The notes under the pieces are model-generated. The model was not told the DNA's origin, ran no database searches, and was given only the letters and a program-made list of their open reading frames with translations. From Candidatus Electryonea clarkiae (GTDB lineage Bacteria > Electryoneota > Electryoneia > Electryoneales > Electryoneaceae), in the NCBI GenBank assembly GCA_030765455.1, contig JAVCCM010000168.1:1-64000 (forward strand): 64,000 bases of DNA. The letters are read 5' to 3'. This document shows, one piece after another, positions 18,685 to 28,551 of the stretch (its first letter is position 1; the number at the start of each line of letters is the position of its first letter). The translations under genes and the position numbers were made by a program.

Positions 18685-19431
18685 CTATTCAATCTTTTCA
18701 AGTATTTCCGGTGCTATATCAAAATTGGAATATACTTTCTGGACGTCGTCATTTTCTTCGATCAGTTCCATAAGTCTCAGAAGGTTTTTAGCGTGTTTTT
18801 CATCAATCTCTACATTCACTTTCGGGATCATAGTTACTTCTGCTGATATAATCTTGACTTCAATGCTTTCCATCGCTGATTTGAGAGATTCAAGGTCATT
18901 GGGTTCGCCTACTATGCTGTAGGTATCACCTTCATCAGTAATATCCTCTGCATCGAACTCAAGGGCTGCTTCGAAAATTTCGTCCTCAGTTTTATCCATA
19001 GATTCGACTTCAATCAGGGTTTTGCGATCAAACAGGTAGGCGACAGCATTGGTATCAGCGAGATTGCCTCCATGTTTGGAAAACATATGGCGGATCTCTC
19101 CGAATGTACGGTTTTTATTATCAGTCATTGTGTCGATCATAATTGCACATCCACCAGGCCCGTAACCCTCATAGGTGATTTCTTCATAAATTGCGCCAGG
19201 CAGCTCCCCGGTGCCCTTTTTAATTGCACGCACCATATTATCCTGCGGCATGTTTGCTGCTTTTGCAACAGCAACAGCAGATCGAAGCCTGGGATTTCCG
19301 TCAACATCCCCGCCTCCCATACGTGCAGCAACGCTGATTTCTTTAATCAACCTTGAGAAAATCCGCCCCCTTGCCGCGTCGGTTTTCTCTTTCTTTCTAC
19401 GAATAGTAGCCCATTTGGAATGACCGGACAT
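18685..19431 (-). CDS. yebC: YebC/PmpR (TACO1) family protein
   Basis: 248 residues, full length. It opens with the family signature MSGHSKWATIRRKKEKTDAA and continues GRIFSRLIKEISVAARMGGG, NPRLRSAVAVAKAANMPQDN, and IMIDTMTDNKNRT. Members are cytosolic; they were first described as DNA-binding regulators and some act as translation factors that relieve ribosome stalling. It is usually next to ruvC; here it is 70 bp downstream of the B12-binding mutase gene on the same strand, possibly in one transcript. Confidence 0.95.
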   Translation of the reverse strand: MSGHSKWATIRRKKEKTDAARGRIFSRLIKEISVAARMGGGDVDGNPRLRSAVAVAKAANMPQDNMVRAIKKGTGELPGAIYEEITYEGYGPGGCAIMIDTMTDNKNRTFGEIRHMFSKHGGNLADTNAVAYLFDRKTLIEVESMDKTEDEIFEAALEFDAEDITDEGDTYSIVGEPNDLESLKSAMESIEVKIISAEVTMIPKVNVEIDEKHAKNLLRLMELIEENDDVQKVYSNFDIAPEILEKIE

Positions 19432-19501
19432 GCTTCCCTCGATAATAAAATATTACAAAGAATTAAAAATCTTTACAAAAATAGAATTAATACCGCCTGT
19501 T

Positions 19502-19921
19502 TTATTCAGGTCTATTTTCTGCAACCCACTTTTTAATGTATTCAATAGGCTCCCTGGTTGACGTTCCCGGACCGAAAAGTTTTCCCACACCTATTTCTTC
19601 CAGGCTATTCATGTCCTCTTCCGGAATGATACCACCACCGGTTAACAGAACATCGTCAAGACCTTTTTCACGCATTAATTCGAGTACTTTTGGAAATTGA
19701 GTCATATGAGAGCCGGACAGGATTGAAACAGCAATTACATCTACATCCTCCTGCAATGCCGCCTGAACAATCATCTCCGGGGTTTGTCGCAGACCGGTAT
19801 AGATTACTTCAAACCCGGCGTCCCTGAATGCCGATGCAAGCACTTTTGCGCCTCGATCATGACCATCCAACCCAGGTTTTGCAAGGATAATTCTGATTTT
19901 TCTTTCACCTGTACCTGTCAT
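19502..19921 (-). CDS. Cobalamin-binding subunit of methylmalonyl-CoA-type mutase
   Basis: 139 residues, the size of a free-standing B12-binding domain. The DxHxxG motif is DGHDRG (in [20 protein letters not shown]), with [18 protein letters not shown] and [12 protein letters not shown] further on. It binds adenosylcobalamin for the radical rearrangement of methylmalonyl-CoA or a related acyl-CoA. The large catalytic subunit and the MeaB/ArgK chaperone are not in the window. Confidence 0.9.
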   Translation of the reverse strand: MTGTGERKIRIILAKPGLDGHDRGAKVLASAFRDAGFEVIYTGLRQTPEMIVQAALQEDVDVIAVSILSGSHMTQFPKVLELMREKGLDDVLLTGGGIIPEEDMNSLEEIGVGKLFGPGTSTREPIEYIKKWVAENRPE

Positions 19922-20115
19922 GTCTTATCCTTTCAATCTTTTACAAATTGTTATTGCGTATCTCTATTTACATTGGGAATATATGAAAATGTCATCAAGG
20001 CTGAAAGTATGCAATTTATAAGAGCCTGTATAATTTATTGCAGGAGGCTGACATATCAAATTTTCTCAAGCAGATAATAAATGTTGAGCAGTTGCGAACA
20101 CCGAAATATTGATAT

Positions 20116-20140
20116 GCCGGGACATCGAGCTGTCCCGGGC
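20116..20140. repeat. Hairpin between divergently placed unit ends
   Basis: cgggaca/tgtcccg stem around tcgagc within a 299-bp gap that otherwise shows no gene. It may be another REP-like palindrome or a terminator remnant; there is no T tract. Confidence 0.4.
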
Positions 20141-20219
20141 ACCCAAAATGAGATTTTATTTTCAAGAAATACATAATTCCAAGAGCAACAGAACGTAGCG
20201 TATGAACAAAAATTTAAAC

Positions 20220-22685
20220 TTACACTTTTATTGTTTTTGATTGGACTATATCCTCAATAGCCTGCTGCAGCTCTGCGACTCTATATGGTTTTGGCACCAT
20301 ACCCGCAAATCCGTGAGCTTGATAATCCGCCATTGAAGGATCATTGGAATAGCCGCTTGATACAATCGCTTTTACATCAGGATCATATTCCAGCAATATC
20401 TTAATTGTCTCCTTTCCTCCAAGGTCTCCCGGAATAATTAGATCCATAATAACCAGGTCAAACGGAGTGCCATTCTCTTTTGCTTCTTTATACTCTTTTA
20501 TAGCTTTTGAGCCATTCTCAACACATTTTACGTCATATCCCAGGAGTGAAAGCATTTCATCAAGAACGAGGAGCAATGGTTCTTCATCGTCCATAACTAA
20601 TATTCTTTTTTTACTTTCCTCAGCATTTGACTGATCTGATTGTCCCCCGGTTTCCTGGACGTCAGCAGCCGGCAAATAAACACAAAATGTACTTCCTTTT
20701 TCCGGAGTTGAATCGACGATAATACATCCCTTATGATTTTTAATAATGGAAAATGAAGAAGCCAGACCCAGTCCGGTTCCTTGTTGCTTGGTAGTGAAAA
20801 ACGGATCAAAGATTTTATTTTTCAAATTGTCCGGTATTCCAATTCCTTGATCAGAAATATTAATACATATATATTTACCGGCTTCAAGTGGTATTGCGGA
20901 CCCAGGTTGAATGTCCACATTTTCCACAGAGAGATGAACAACTCCCCCGTCTATCATTGCCTGATGTGCATTGAGAAGCAGATTATAAAATACCTGGCTG
21001 ATTTGACTGTCATCTACTTCCGCATTCCACAGGTCGTCCTGAATTGTGTAATCGCATTTAATATTTCCGCCCTTAATTGCAATATCGACTGCTTCCTCAA
21101 CCAGGTTTTTCAGAGATGTCAACTTGCGAACAGGGGTACCGCCCTTTGAAAAAGTTAGCAATTTGTGGGTAAGCGCTTTCGCCCTGTGAGCAGATTTCTC
21201 TGCTTCATCCAGCTTATCTAGCACTACAGCCTTGGAATCCAATCGCATACGGGCAATAGATATGTTTCCAACAATTGCAGACAGGATATTATTAAAATCA
21301 TGGGCAATTCCTCCTGCAAGGATACCAAGAGATTCAAGCTTTTGAGCTTTTATAAGTTCTTCATTCAGGTCTCGTTTTTCTGTCACGTCCCGAAAAACTA
21401 TCACTACTCCAAATAAATTTGAGTCTTTGTCTTTGATTGGTGCAATACTCTCTGATACATATCTCTTTGAGTCATTTCTGGAAATTAGTTTTACTTCATG
21501 AGACAACCCGGTTTTTGTCCAGTTTAAAAGAACATCCTGCACCAGGGATTCCAGTTTAGCATTGGATTCAGCATCATATCGATGATATATTTCATTCAGG
21601 TTCTTTCCAATCGCTTCCCCCAGCGGCCACCCGGTGAGTTCTTCCGCCACCGGATTCATTGTAATTATTTTTCCTTTTGTATCAGTACTTATTACTGCAT
21701 CTCCAATGGACTTCAGAGTTACTACGAGACGTTCTTTTTCATCCGCAAGATCCAGAACAGCTTTTTTGCGTTCATCTTCAGCTCTTTTTCGCTCAATGGC
21801 AATAGCAGAATGATCTGCAATGAATTCAAGAAGTTCCAGGTCCTTCTTTGTGTACAGATCATCACGTGTATAGCTCTGTAGTGCGACAACTCCTATTATA
21901 CCGGAAGAGGTCTTTAAGGGCGCACCCATCCAGATGGACGAAGGAGCCCCCACCAGTTTAACCTTACCTTCTGCGCACAGTCGGTTGAATGTTTCTTCAT
22001 CAGCAAACAGGGATTTACCGGTTGTCCGTACATAATCAGTCAGGCTGTTCTGCAAAGCGTACTGAGTATCATTATCCCAGGTCTCTTCCTCATCGACTTC
22101 ATAAGGAATTAAGTATGTGTCGCTATCCGGATCATAGAGGGAAACGTAATAATTTGTAGTATCGATCAGGGTTCCAAGCTGACGGCGAATTGTGGCAAGG
22201 AGATCTCGGAGGTCACTGGAAACACTTGTTGACTCTGAAACATTAAATAATGCTTGATGAATTTGTGCTGTGTGTTTGCGTTCGCTGATGTCGCGTACAA
22301 TACTCAGGATTCCTGTGTCATTTCCTACAGCGATCTTTATAAGGTTAACTTCCGTATAAAAAGGTGTACCGTTTTTCCGTTTATATACCCACTCAAAATA
22401 ATCACATTCGCCGTCCAATACCTTTTGTTTCATCTCGGCGCCGGCAAGCTCTGAGTTTCGTCCGTCAGGCTGGTGTTCAGGAGATATATCGAATGGTGTT
22501 TTTCCTATCAGCTCGTCCCTGCTAATACCGAACATAGCTTCTGCCGTACGGTTGCAATCTACATACAAACCGTCTTTTGCGACAAAAATGGCATCCTTGG
22601 CGTCATGAAAAAGACCTTGGTAAACATCATCAACTTTAAGGAGTTTTTTCGATCTTCGGCTATTCTTTTGGGCAGGTTTTTTCAA
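20220..22685 (-). CDS. Cytosolic hybrid histidine kinase (PAS-GAF-PAS-HisKA-HATPase-REC)
   Basis: 821 residues without transmembrane segments. PAS at about 20-140 (GLFHDAKDAIFVAKDGLYVD, ending SIVRDISERK), GAF about 150-300 (YYVSLYDPDSDTYLIPY, IAIERKRAEDE), second PAS about 318-440 (GDAVISTDTKGKIITMNPVA), HisKA with H462 in LAGGIAHDFNNILSAIVGNI, HATPase (FYNLLLNAHQAM, ISDQGIGIP, GTGLGLASSF) and a receiver domain with phospho-acceptor D748 in DLVIMDLIIPGD. The REC would pass phosphate to an Hpt protein or act in feedback. No output gene is adjacent. Long 5' gap (22686-22993) shows nothing I can support. Confidence 0.9.
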   Translation of the reverse strand: MKKPAQKNSRRSKKLLKVDDVYQGLFHDAKDAIFVAKDGLYVDCNRTAEAMFGISRDELIGKTPFDISPEHQPDGRNSELAGAEMKQKVLDGECDYFEWVYKRKNGTPFYTEVNLIKIAVGNDTGILSIVRDISERKHTAQIHQALFNVSESTSVSSDLRDLLATIRRQLGTLIDTTNYYVSLYDPDSDTYLIPYEVDEEETWDNDTQYALQNSLTDYVRTTGKSLFADEETFNRLCAEGKVKLVGAPSSIWMGAPLKTSSGIIGVVALQSYTRDDLYTKKDLELLEFIADHSAIAIERKRAEDERKKAVLDLADEKERLVVTLKSIGDAVISTDTKGKIITMNPVAEELTGWPLGEAIGKNLNEIYHRYDAESNAKLESLVQDVLLNWTKTGLSHEVKLISRNDSKRYVSESIAPIKDKDSNLFGVVIVFRDVTEKRDLNEELIKAQKLESLGILAGGIAHDFNNILSAIVGNISIARMRLDSKAVVLDKLDEAEKSAHRAKALTHKLLTFSKGGTPVRKLTSLKNLVEEAVDIAIKGGNIKCDYTIQDDLWNAEVDDSQISQVFYNLLLNAHQAMIDGGVVHLSVENVDIQPGSAIPLEAGKYICINISDQGIGIPDNLKNKIFDPFFTTKQQGTGLGLASSFSIIKNHKGCIIVDSTPEKGSTFCVYLPAADVQETGGQSDQSNAEESKKRILVMDDEEPLLLVLDEMLSLLGYDVKCVENGSKAIKEYKEAKENGTPFDLVIMDLIIPGDLGGKETIKILLEYDPDVKAIVSSGYSNDPSMADYQAHGFAGMVPKPYRVAELQQAIEDIVQSKTIKV

Positions 22686-22993
22686 ATAATCCTCTGAATT
22701 GATTCTAAATTTGCATTGATGGAAGTATTGTTACTGATCCTTCAATCCCGTAAAAGTGAGACTACTATAAATTTTACTTTGGCAGATATACTTGAAACAT
22801 CATAATAAATTAACCAACGAGATATTAAAGGACAACAGCAAATTTTGATTCCACCATGTATTTTCAGTTGTATAGAGTCTGAATAATTGGCTTTTGAATA
22901 CACTCTGGATTGTATCTGATAGGTCGCATTTGGCGGAACAGAGCAATGATTATTATTGGCTAAATATTAATAACTGGCGGCAGGCACTACTGA

Positions 22994-24040
22994 CTACCAG
23001 CTTATATCAACTCTATATGCTCTATGGTCACTTCCAGGTGCTTGGATAATCCGTGCGTTGTATGCTGAATGAAAACCTTGTTGAAGAATATAATCTATAC
23101 GGAAAATACCAAGCTCACCCGGCCATGTTCCACCGAATCCGAAACCTCCCTCAGACCACGTATCTTTTAGAACTCTCTTCAACGGACGAATACTGCGGTC
23201 TGTTGGAGTTGCATTAAAATCACCCAGAACGAGCCAATAACCTTCTGTCTCCTTCACTTTTTCAGCTAAGAGTTTTGACTGTTCATATCTCATTCGCGAG
23301 GCTACAGAGAACTTTGCTGTAACCGGCGGATCACCATAGGGTTCCAGATGGCCGGTAATAACATTAACGGTTACATTTTGAATTTGAGTGGTTACATAAA
23401 GAGATGATCGAAGTGGTGATTTATAGGAAGAAGGCGCTGCCAGTGGTTTTGATTCGAGAATCGCTCCTTTACTCAATATTAAAACACCTGTATGTGCCTG
23501 CGGGTAGTCATTGATATACCTGAGGTAATATCCTGCTTCTTTTGCAATGTTCATGTAGTTGTCGATGCGTAATTCGCTTATTTCCTGGAAACCGGCAATA
23601 TCGATGGAGTTGTTCACGCAATATTTTATCCAGGTATCGAAGCTCGCAGAGCGATTATTATTTACTGTCAGTACCCTCAGCGGATATTCTTCAAAACGAT
23701 CCTGGCGAAATTTCAGGATAGGTGTAGTAAGGAAAAATTCAGTCAGAAACAATACCAGTGTGATCTCAGCTAAAAGAAGACTTTTCCAATGCTCTCCGGC
23801 GGCGAAATGCAGTGCCATGATTCCTGAAAGTATCAGGAGACTGATTCTTATGAGCTGGTTCCCAACCAACCACTCGATGGACATTAAGAAGGTGCCGGGT
23901 AAATAATTTAGAATCAACACGAGAAACAGAATAAATTGAATAGTAAGCAGTGTGAACCTTGAGAATGTAGAAACACGGAATCCCAGGCTTGAATGTATCC
24001 TTTGAGAACGATTTCGATTAATGAGATTAATTCGATACAT
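22994..24040 (-). CDS. Membrane-anchored endonuclease/exonuclease/phosphatase (EEP) family protein
   Basis: 348 residues. Three hydrophobic segments in the first 105 residues (FTLLTIQFILFLVLILNYLP, LIRISLLILSGIMAL, LLLAEITLVLFLTEF) precede an EEP domain with the expected metal and phosphate site motifs: IAGFQEIS (Glu), VITGHLEPYG, LVLGDFNATPTD (Asp/Asn), FRIDYIL and GSDHRAYRVDI (Asp-His). Such exported EEP proteins hydrolyse phosphoester bonds of nucleic acids, lipids or sugars; the substrate cannot be told from sequence. The EEP domain should face the periplasm. Confidence 0.85.
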   Translation of the reverse strand: MYRINLINRNRSQRIHSSLGFRVSTFSRFTLLTIQFILFLVLILNYLPGTFLMSIEWLVGNQLIRISLLILSGIMALHFAAGEHWKSLLLAEITLVLFLTEFFLTTPILKFRQDRFEEYPLRVLTVNNNRSASFDTWIKYCVNNSIDIAGFQEISELRIDNYMNIAKEAGYYLRYINDYPQAHTGVLILSKGAILESKPLAAPSSYKSPLRSSLYVTTQIQNVTVNVITGHLEPYGDPPVTAKFSVASRMRYEQSKLLAEKVKETEGYWLVLGDFNATPTDRSIRPLKRVLKDTWSEGGFGFGGTWPGELGIFRIDYILQQGFHSAYNARIIQAPGSDHRAYRVDISW

Positions 24041-24097
24041 CTTGCTCCTTAAACTATGCAGTGTTCATCATAGTGCTATGATTCTTATGAAATGAGG

Positions 24098-24130
24098 CTG
24101 TCATTCTCGGGCTTGACCCGGGAATGACAG
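24098..24130. repeat. REP-like hairpin, ctgtcattc family
   Basis: Stem ctgtcattctcggg / cccgggaatgacag with one wobble pair and a short cttga loop. Related to 47511-47540. The rest of the gap 24041-24414 is AT-rich with no gene visible. Confidence 0.65.
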
Positions 24131-24414
24131 AGTACCCCAAAGCATGTGAACTGATCTACTAGTAAATAATGTTTTATAGAAGAATAAAATGATAATTTCA
24201 TTCCTCATATTGACATTTGAATTTTGATTGTCTCAATTATTCCAAATATAGGTTCAATATCTTCCAATATCAGATGAAATATGTCATTATTTTGAATATA
24301 TGCTTTCATTTCGGCTCTTCAGAGAGACCGTCAGGAAACTTTTATTCATGTGAAGTGTCTTATTTATGGAGCCATATAGTTTTGGGAAGGGTTTATTTAA
24401 CAAGGAACATTAAC

Positions 24415-25461
24415 ATGAAAAATCGAACAAAGTTTGTGCGGGTATTGTCTATCTACCTGATTATTGCGTTTGGTGTAGTTGTTTTTCAATCGGTACTACT
24501 GGCTGGTGAGGGAGAAGAGAAGTCGAAATCGGGATTCCTTGGAATTTATCCCAGGGAAATTGATAATGCTATGCGCGAGGCGCTGGATTTTGAAGAGGCA
24601 GGAATACTGGTAGAGGATGTTGTAAAAGATGGTCCGTCAGACCAGGCAGGATTGATGGCAGGGGATATCATTCTTGAGGTGAATGGTATAAAAATGTTCA
24701 ACGTTGACAGACTGCATAAAATTGCAGGACGTTCCACCCCTGGCGATAAAGCTGCTATCGCTGTTTTAAGGGATGGCAAAAAGAAAAAGATATCGGTCAC
24801 TGTTGGTGAGCGTGAAGAACCAGAACATTTCTTCATGCAGAATGAACATGGAGACATGAACATGATGTTCGCTCCCGAAAATAAAAAGAAAATGAAACAA
24901 ATGAAGAAAAAAATGAAGAAAATGAAAAAGGAGAAATGTTGTCCAACAGTATGGATCGGAGTAAAGCTTGATGATTTAAGTGAGCAATTGGGTGATTATT
25001 TCGGAGTTTCCAAAGGTGAGGGTATCCTGGTAAGTGAAGTAATAACTGATTCACCTGCTGAAAAAGCCGGACTCAATGCCGGAGATGTAATTGTTGAGGT
25101 CGAAGGAAACAAAATCACCAGCGCAAGCGATATTCACAATGCGCTCATGGACAAAAAGCCAGGCGAGGAAACGAGTGTTGGTTTGATTCGAGACAAGAAA
25201 AGCATAAATAAAAAGGTAACACTTGAAGAACCTCCTGAAGACTGGGGATTAGGGTTTGAAGGTTTTGATAAAGATATTCATGTTATGGTAAACGACATTC
25301 TCGAAGATATGGATTTTGATTTTGATTTCGATTTTGACGTTGATCAAGAGGATGATCAGGATCATTGGATTATGGATGACGATGACGGGAACTTGATAAT
25401 TATCGAAGAGCATCATGATCACCAGGGAGACGGAACTACAGGCAACAAACTCCCTGAATGA
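24415..25461 (+). CDS. Exported double-PDZ protein with Lys/Met linker and acidic-histidine tail
   Basis: About 348 residues from the ATG at 24415, chosen because it begins a signal peptide (VRVLSIYLIIAFGVVVFQSV) after aaggaac; the open frame extends 66 codons upstream without such features. PDZ1 at about 40-130 (GPSDQAGLMAGDIILEVNGI), a linker at about 160-176 built almost only of Lys and Met and ending in CC, PDZ2 at about 185-275 (SPAEKAGLNAGDVIVEVEGN), then a tail with alternating Asp-Phe (299-311) and a His-rich stretch (EEHHDHQ). No protease domain is present, unlike DegP/HtrA. Possibly a periplasmic scaffold; metal binding by the tail is inference. A terminator follows. Confidence 0.8.
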   Translation: MKNRTKFVRVLSIYLIIAFGVVVFQSVLLAGEGEEKSKSGFLGIYPREIDNAMREALDFEEAGILVEDVVKDGPSDQAGLMAGDIILEVNGIKMFNVDRLHKIAGRSTPGDKAAIAVLRDGKKKKISVTVGEREEPEHFFMQNEHGDMNMMFAPENKKKMKQMKKKMKKMKKEKCCPTVWIGVKLDDLSEQLGDYFGVSKGEGILVSEVITDSPAEKAGLNAGDVIVEVEGNKITSASDIHNALMDKKPGEETSVGLIRDKKSINKKVTLEEPPEDWGLGFEGFDKDIHVMVNDILEDMDFDFDFDFDVDQEDDQDHWIMDDDDGNLIIIEEHHDHQGDGTTGNKLPE

Positions 25462-25484
25462 TCTATTGGTGATTTGTATAAATA

Positions 25485-25515
25485 AAGCCCGGCTGGATTA
25501 TTGAGCCGGGCTTTT
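25485..25515 (+). terminator. Rho-independent terminator after the double-PDZ gene
   Basis: Perfect 10-bp stem aagcccggct / agccgggctt with a 9-nt loop and a short T tract. Confidence 0.85.
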
Positions 25516-25547
25516 GAATTTCAGTATTATAAATATTAAAAAATCGT

Positions 25548-25629
25548 TTCACGCAAAGACGTTAAGGGGCAAAGATCACAAAGAAAAACAATATCCTTTT
25601 CATCCTTAATATCCTTATATCCTGTGAAT
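25548..25629. repeat. Dispersed repeat, cgcaaag type (copy 1)
   Basis: Begins ttcacgcaaagac and ends with a run of atcct-type units (ccttaatatccttatatcctgtg). Two further copies, with the same order of elements, lie at 40127-40190 and 42421-42480. Confidence 0.55.
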
Positions 25630-25633
25630 GATT

Positions 25634-28126
25634 TTAAAACTCGAATTTCACACCACCGACAATGAATAACCTGAATTGATAAACAGTATCCCTCTCGCCG
25701 TTATCCGCATATATATACTGGGCAATATTTCCGCGATCAAGAACATTCTCTGCTTCAACGTAAACAATAATAGAATTACCACCGAAGAAATACTTGCTGT
25801 CGATACGTACATCCCAACGGGAGTAAGCGGGGTAACGAACACCGTTGATTTCAGGGCTGCGGTCCCAGTGACCTTCGTAAATGGGTAAGGGAGAATTTGG
25901 ATTGCCCTCACCATACCATATTCGCTCGTCATACGGTCTGCCGGAAATATAACGTAGCCTCGATGATACCATCAATTCGTCCCCACTGACCGGCAAAACA
26001 TAAGTCCACCACCACCAGGGTTTATGTTGTTGAGTGATGCGCCAATCTGTCATACTGGTTTTGTAACCGAGAGTAACACTTGATATCTGCTGAAAATCAT
26101 AATCAGCCCGATAGGTTCCATGTACCGGATCAGTGAAATCAGCCTCGCCCCAGGAGTAACTGAGTATCCCATACCAGTTACGGTCTAATTTTTGATGAGC
26201 AAATAATTCAAATCCATAAACCTCTTTTGTCCCTACTGAGAGCATCCGGTCAGATCGAAAAGTCTCATTTCCTGAATCTCTTTCTTGTCGTTCTTCAGAA
26301 ACGAGAAGGTTGTCATAATCCTTGTAATAAACTTCTACACTGAGTTTGGATGATTCACGCGGAATATAACTGATACCGGCAACATATTGGTCTGCATGAC
26401 TATGGGGCAGGTCCTTATTAGCTGGATCATCGGTATAGAATAACATGGGGTGAGATTGATAATAGACACCATAGGCTGTGCTCAAAGTCCATCGAGGCAA
26501 AAAATCCCAGGTTGCTGAAACCCGGGGTCCAACATAGTGTTTATCTGAATAATCGAAACCGTCATACCTTAGACCACTCACAATTGAGACTGTTTCAAGT
26601 GGACGCCAGGTATATTGCAGGTAGGACGCATATTTGTATGTAGTTGTTGTCTCATGAATTCTTCGCTCAAAAACAGCCAGGGTATCGGGAAATCCATCCA
26701 TTAATACACCACCTGTAAGATAACCATCCTCATATATTGTTTCCTGTTCATCAAGCCACCAGTTATGGGTAAACTTAATTGGTTTCAAACTGACGCCTGA
26801 AGACCATTCGTCTCGACCGAATCCTTTACCTGTAATATGCAGGTGCGCCTGATCATGTACTTCCTCGTTTCGTTCCCAGTAAACATCTTCTTTGATTGCA
26901 GCCCCACCAGCTATACTATCTACTTGCTGCACATCAATATTATAGTCAGCAAAACTTCTACCCACAACCAGGTCACTGAATCCCCATCCCCACAAGGATC
27001 GAAGTTTAGCCCCTGCAATGATGCGTGAGCCGTGATAATCAACCGATTCAGCACCACGGCTGTAACCGCTCTCTTCATCGTCTTCAATCTTTATCACATC
27101 ATTACCATACAGCCCGAAGAAGCTGAGTGAGTGTTTCGGTGATATGTCCCTGACAATCCTTGTTTGTGTATCCCAAAAATTGGGAACAGCAGTCAGCCCG
27201 ACATTATCTTTGATCAAGTCCAGGTAACTCTTTCGCCAGGATGCGAGGATTGATCCGTTTCCCCCAGGTAATGGACCCTCCAGGTTCGCACCGGCGCCTG
27301 CCATACCCATTCCCACCTCACCATGATATGCTTCCCGGTCTCCCTCTCTCAAGTCCATGGCGAGAACGCTGGATAGCCTGTCGCCATATCTTGCGGAAAA
27401 TCCACCAGAGGCAAAGGTGACTTCCTGCAAAAAGTCAGGATCAAGTGCGCTGATTGGTCCGCCTGTTCCACCTTCATAGCCATAATGATTTATATTGTCA
27501 ACTTCAATCCCGTCTATGACTGTCAGATTCTCAAAGGGACTTCCGCCCCGGACTACGATTTCATTATTCTGATCGTTTTCACCTGCCACGCCTGGGAATG
27601 CCTGTATCATTCTTTGAACGTCTTCTACTCCTCCCGGCGCTCTTCTCACTTCTTCGTAGCGAAGCGAACGGCTCGAGGTCGGCAGTTCAGGTACATCCTG
27701 AAAATATACTTTCTTGCGGTAAACGACTTCTTCTGTTTCAAGCAGTGTTGGTATTAGCAGGAACTCTATTGAGGTAGTCCTATCAGGCATAACATGAATT
27801 TCGCTGATTGTAGCCGGTTCATAACCGAGTGCTGTGGCGCGGACATGATACAATCCCGGCTCCAATTTCTCGATGGAGAATTTGCCGCTAAGGTCTGAAG
27901 CTGCTCCCCGTTGCCTCCCGACGATTATCACATTAGCCGACGCAATGGGAGAACGAGTCGCTCTTTCCACCACCACGCCTTTAATACTGCCGGGAACCAC
28001 ATTGCCTTCAACGGCAAAAGCCGGTGAGAAGGAAAGTAAGAGGGAAATTGCAACGAAAAGGAATATGGTTAAATCAGCAACCGGATTGTTTTCAATTTTG
28101 TTATGAAAATGCATGATAGTTTTCAT
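25634..28126 (-). CDS. TonB-dependent receptor with carboxypeptidase-regulatory-like N-terminus
   Basis: 830 residues. Signal peptide to about residue 39 (FLFVAISLLLSFSPAFA). Residues 46-130 are the regulatory-like beta sandwich (GSIKGVVVERATRSPIASAN, DLSGKFSIEKLEPGLYHVRA). The plug follows at about 155-270 (GGVEDVQRMIQAFPGV, NNEIVVRGGSPFENLTVIDG, GFSARYGDRLSSVL), then a beta barrel ending in an aromatic strand (FRLFIVGGVKFEF), as needed for outer-membrane insertion. It would import a substrate across the outer membrane using TonB energy; the substrate is not evident and no SusD-like partner is nearby. The gap 28127-28551 upstream holds no visible gene. Confidence 0.92.
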   Translation of the reverse strand: MKTIMHFHNKIENNPVADLTIFLFVAISLLLSFSPAFAVEGNVVPGSIKGVVVERATRSPIASANVIIVGRQRGAASDLSGKFSIEKLEPGLYHVRATALGYEPATISEIHVMPDRTTSIEFLLIPTLLETEEVVYRKKVYFQDVPELPTSSRSLRYEEVRRAPGGVEDVQRMIQAFPGVAGENDQNNEIVVRGGSPFENLTVIDGIEVDNINHYGYEGGTGGPISALDPDFLQEVTFASGGFSARYGDRLSSVLAMDLREGDREAYHGEVGMGMAGAGANLEGPLPGGNGSILASWRKSYLDLIKDNVGLTAVPNFWDTQTRIVRDISPKHSLSFFGLYGNDVIKIEDDEESGYSRGAESVDYHGSRIIAGAKLRSLWGWGFSDLVVGRSFADYNIDVQQVDSIAGGAAIKEDVYWERNEEVHDQAHLHITGKGFGRDEWSSGVSLKPIKFTHNWWLDEQETIYEDGYLTGGVLMDGFPDTLAVFERRIHETTTTYKYASYLQYTWRPLETVSIVSGLRYDGFDYSDKHYVGPRVSATWDFLPRWTLSTAYGVYYQSHPMLFYTDDPANKDLPHSHADQYVAGISYIPRESSKLSVEVYYKDYDNLLVSEERQERDSGNETFRSDRMLSVGTKEVYGFELFAHQKLDRNWYGILSYSWGEADFTDPVHGTYRADYDFQQISSVTLGYKTSMTDWRITQQHKPWWWWTYVLPVSGDELMVSSRLRYISGRPYDERIWYGEGNPNSPLPIYEGHWDRSPEINGVRYPAYSRWDVRIDSKYFFGGNSIIVYVEAENVLDRGNIAQYIYADNGERDTVYQFRLFIVGGVKFEF

Positions 28127-28551
28127 CTTCAGGATACCTTTGAGTTCTGTTCAAAAAATTCCTCACAGTGTGAATGAAAAAATAATATAAGCCTAATCAT
28201 TTATTCCGAGAATAGAGCAGAGGCACAAATCAGGAAAAAATCCTATAAAGATATGTGTAACTTTTCAAATCTGTTTTATATTGATTATATTATTAATCTA
28301 TCCGAGCATTCCGCACCTTCGATTGTTCTTCGTTTACATTGCACCCTGAATTGAAGATTTTCAATTCTTTCTAATGACATTCATACAATACTGATATCAT
28401 GAAAGAAATTGCTGTAATACCGTTATTGATGCAAAATGTATCATTATGCCCTGAAGTTAATTGCCAGGTACTGCCAATTATGGTAGCCGAGGCAATCTAG
28501 ATAATATTTGTTGGAAAAATTTAGGTTCTTATACCTTTGCAGGAGTCGAAA

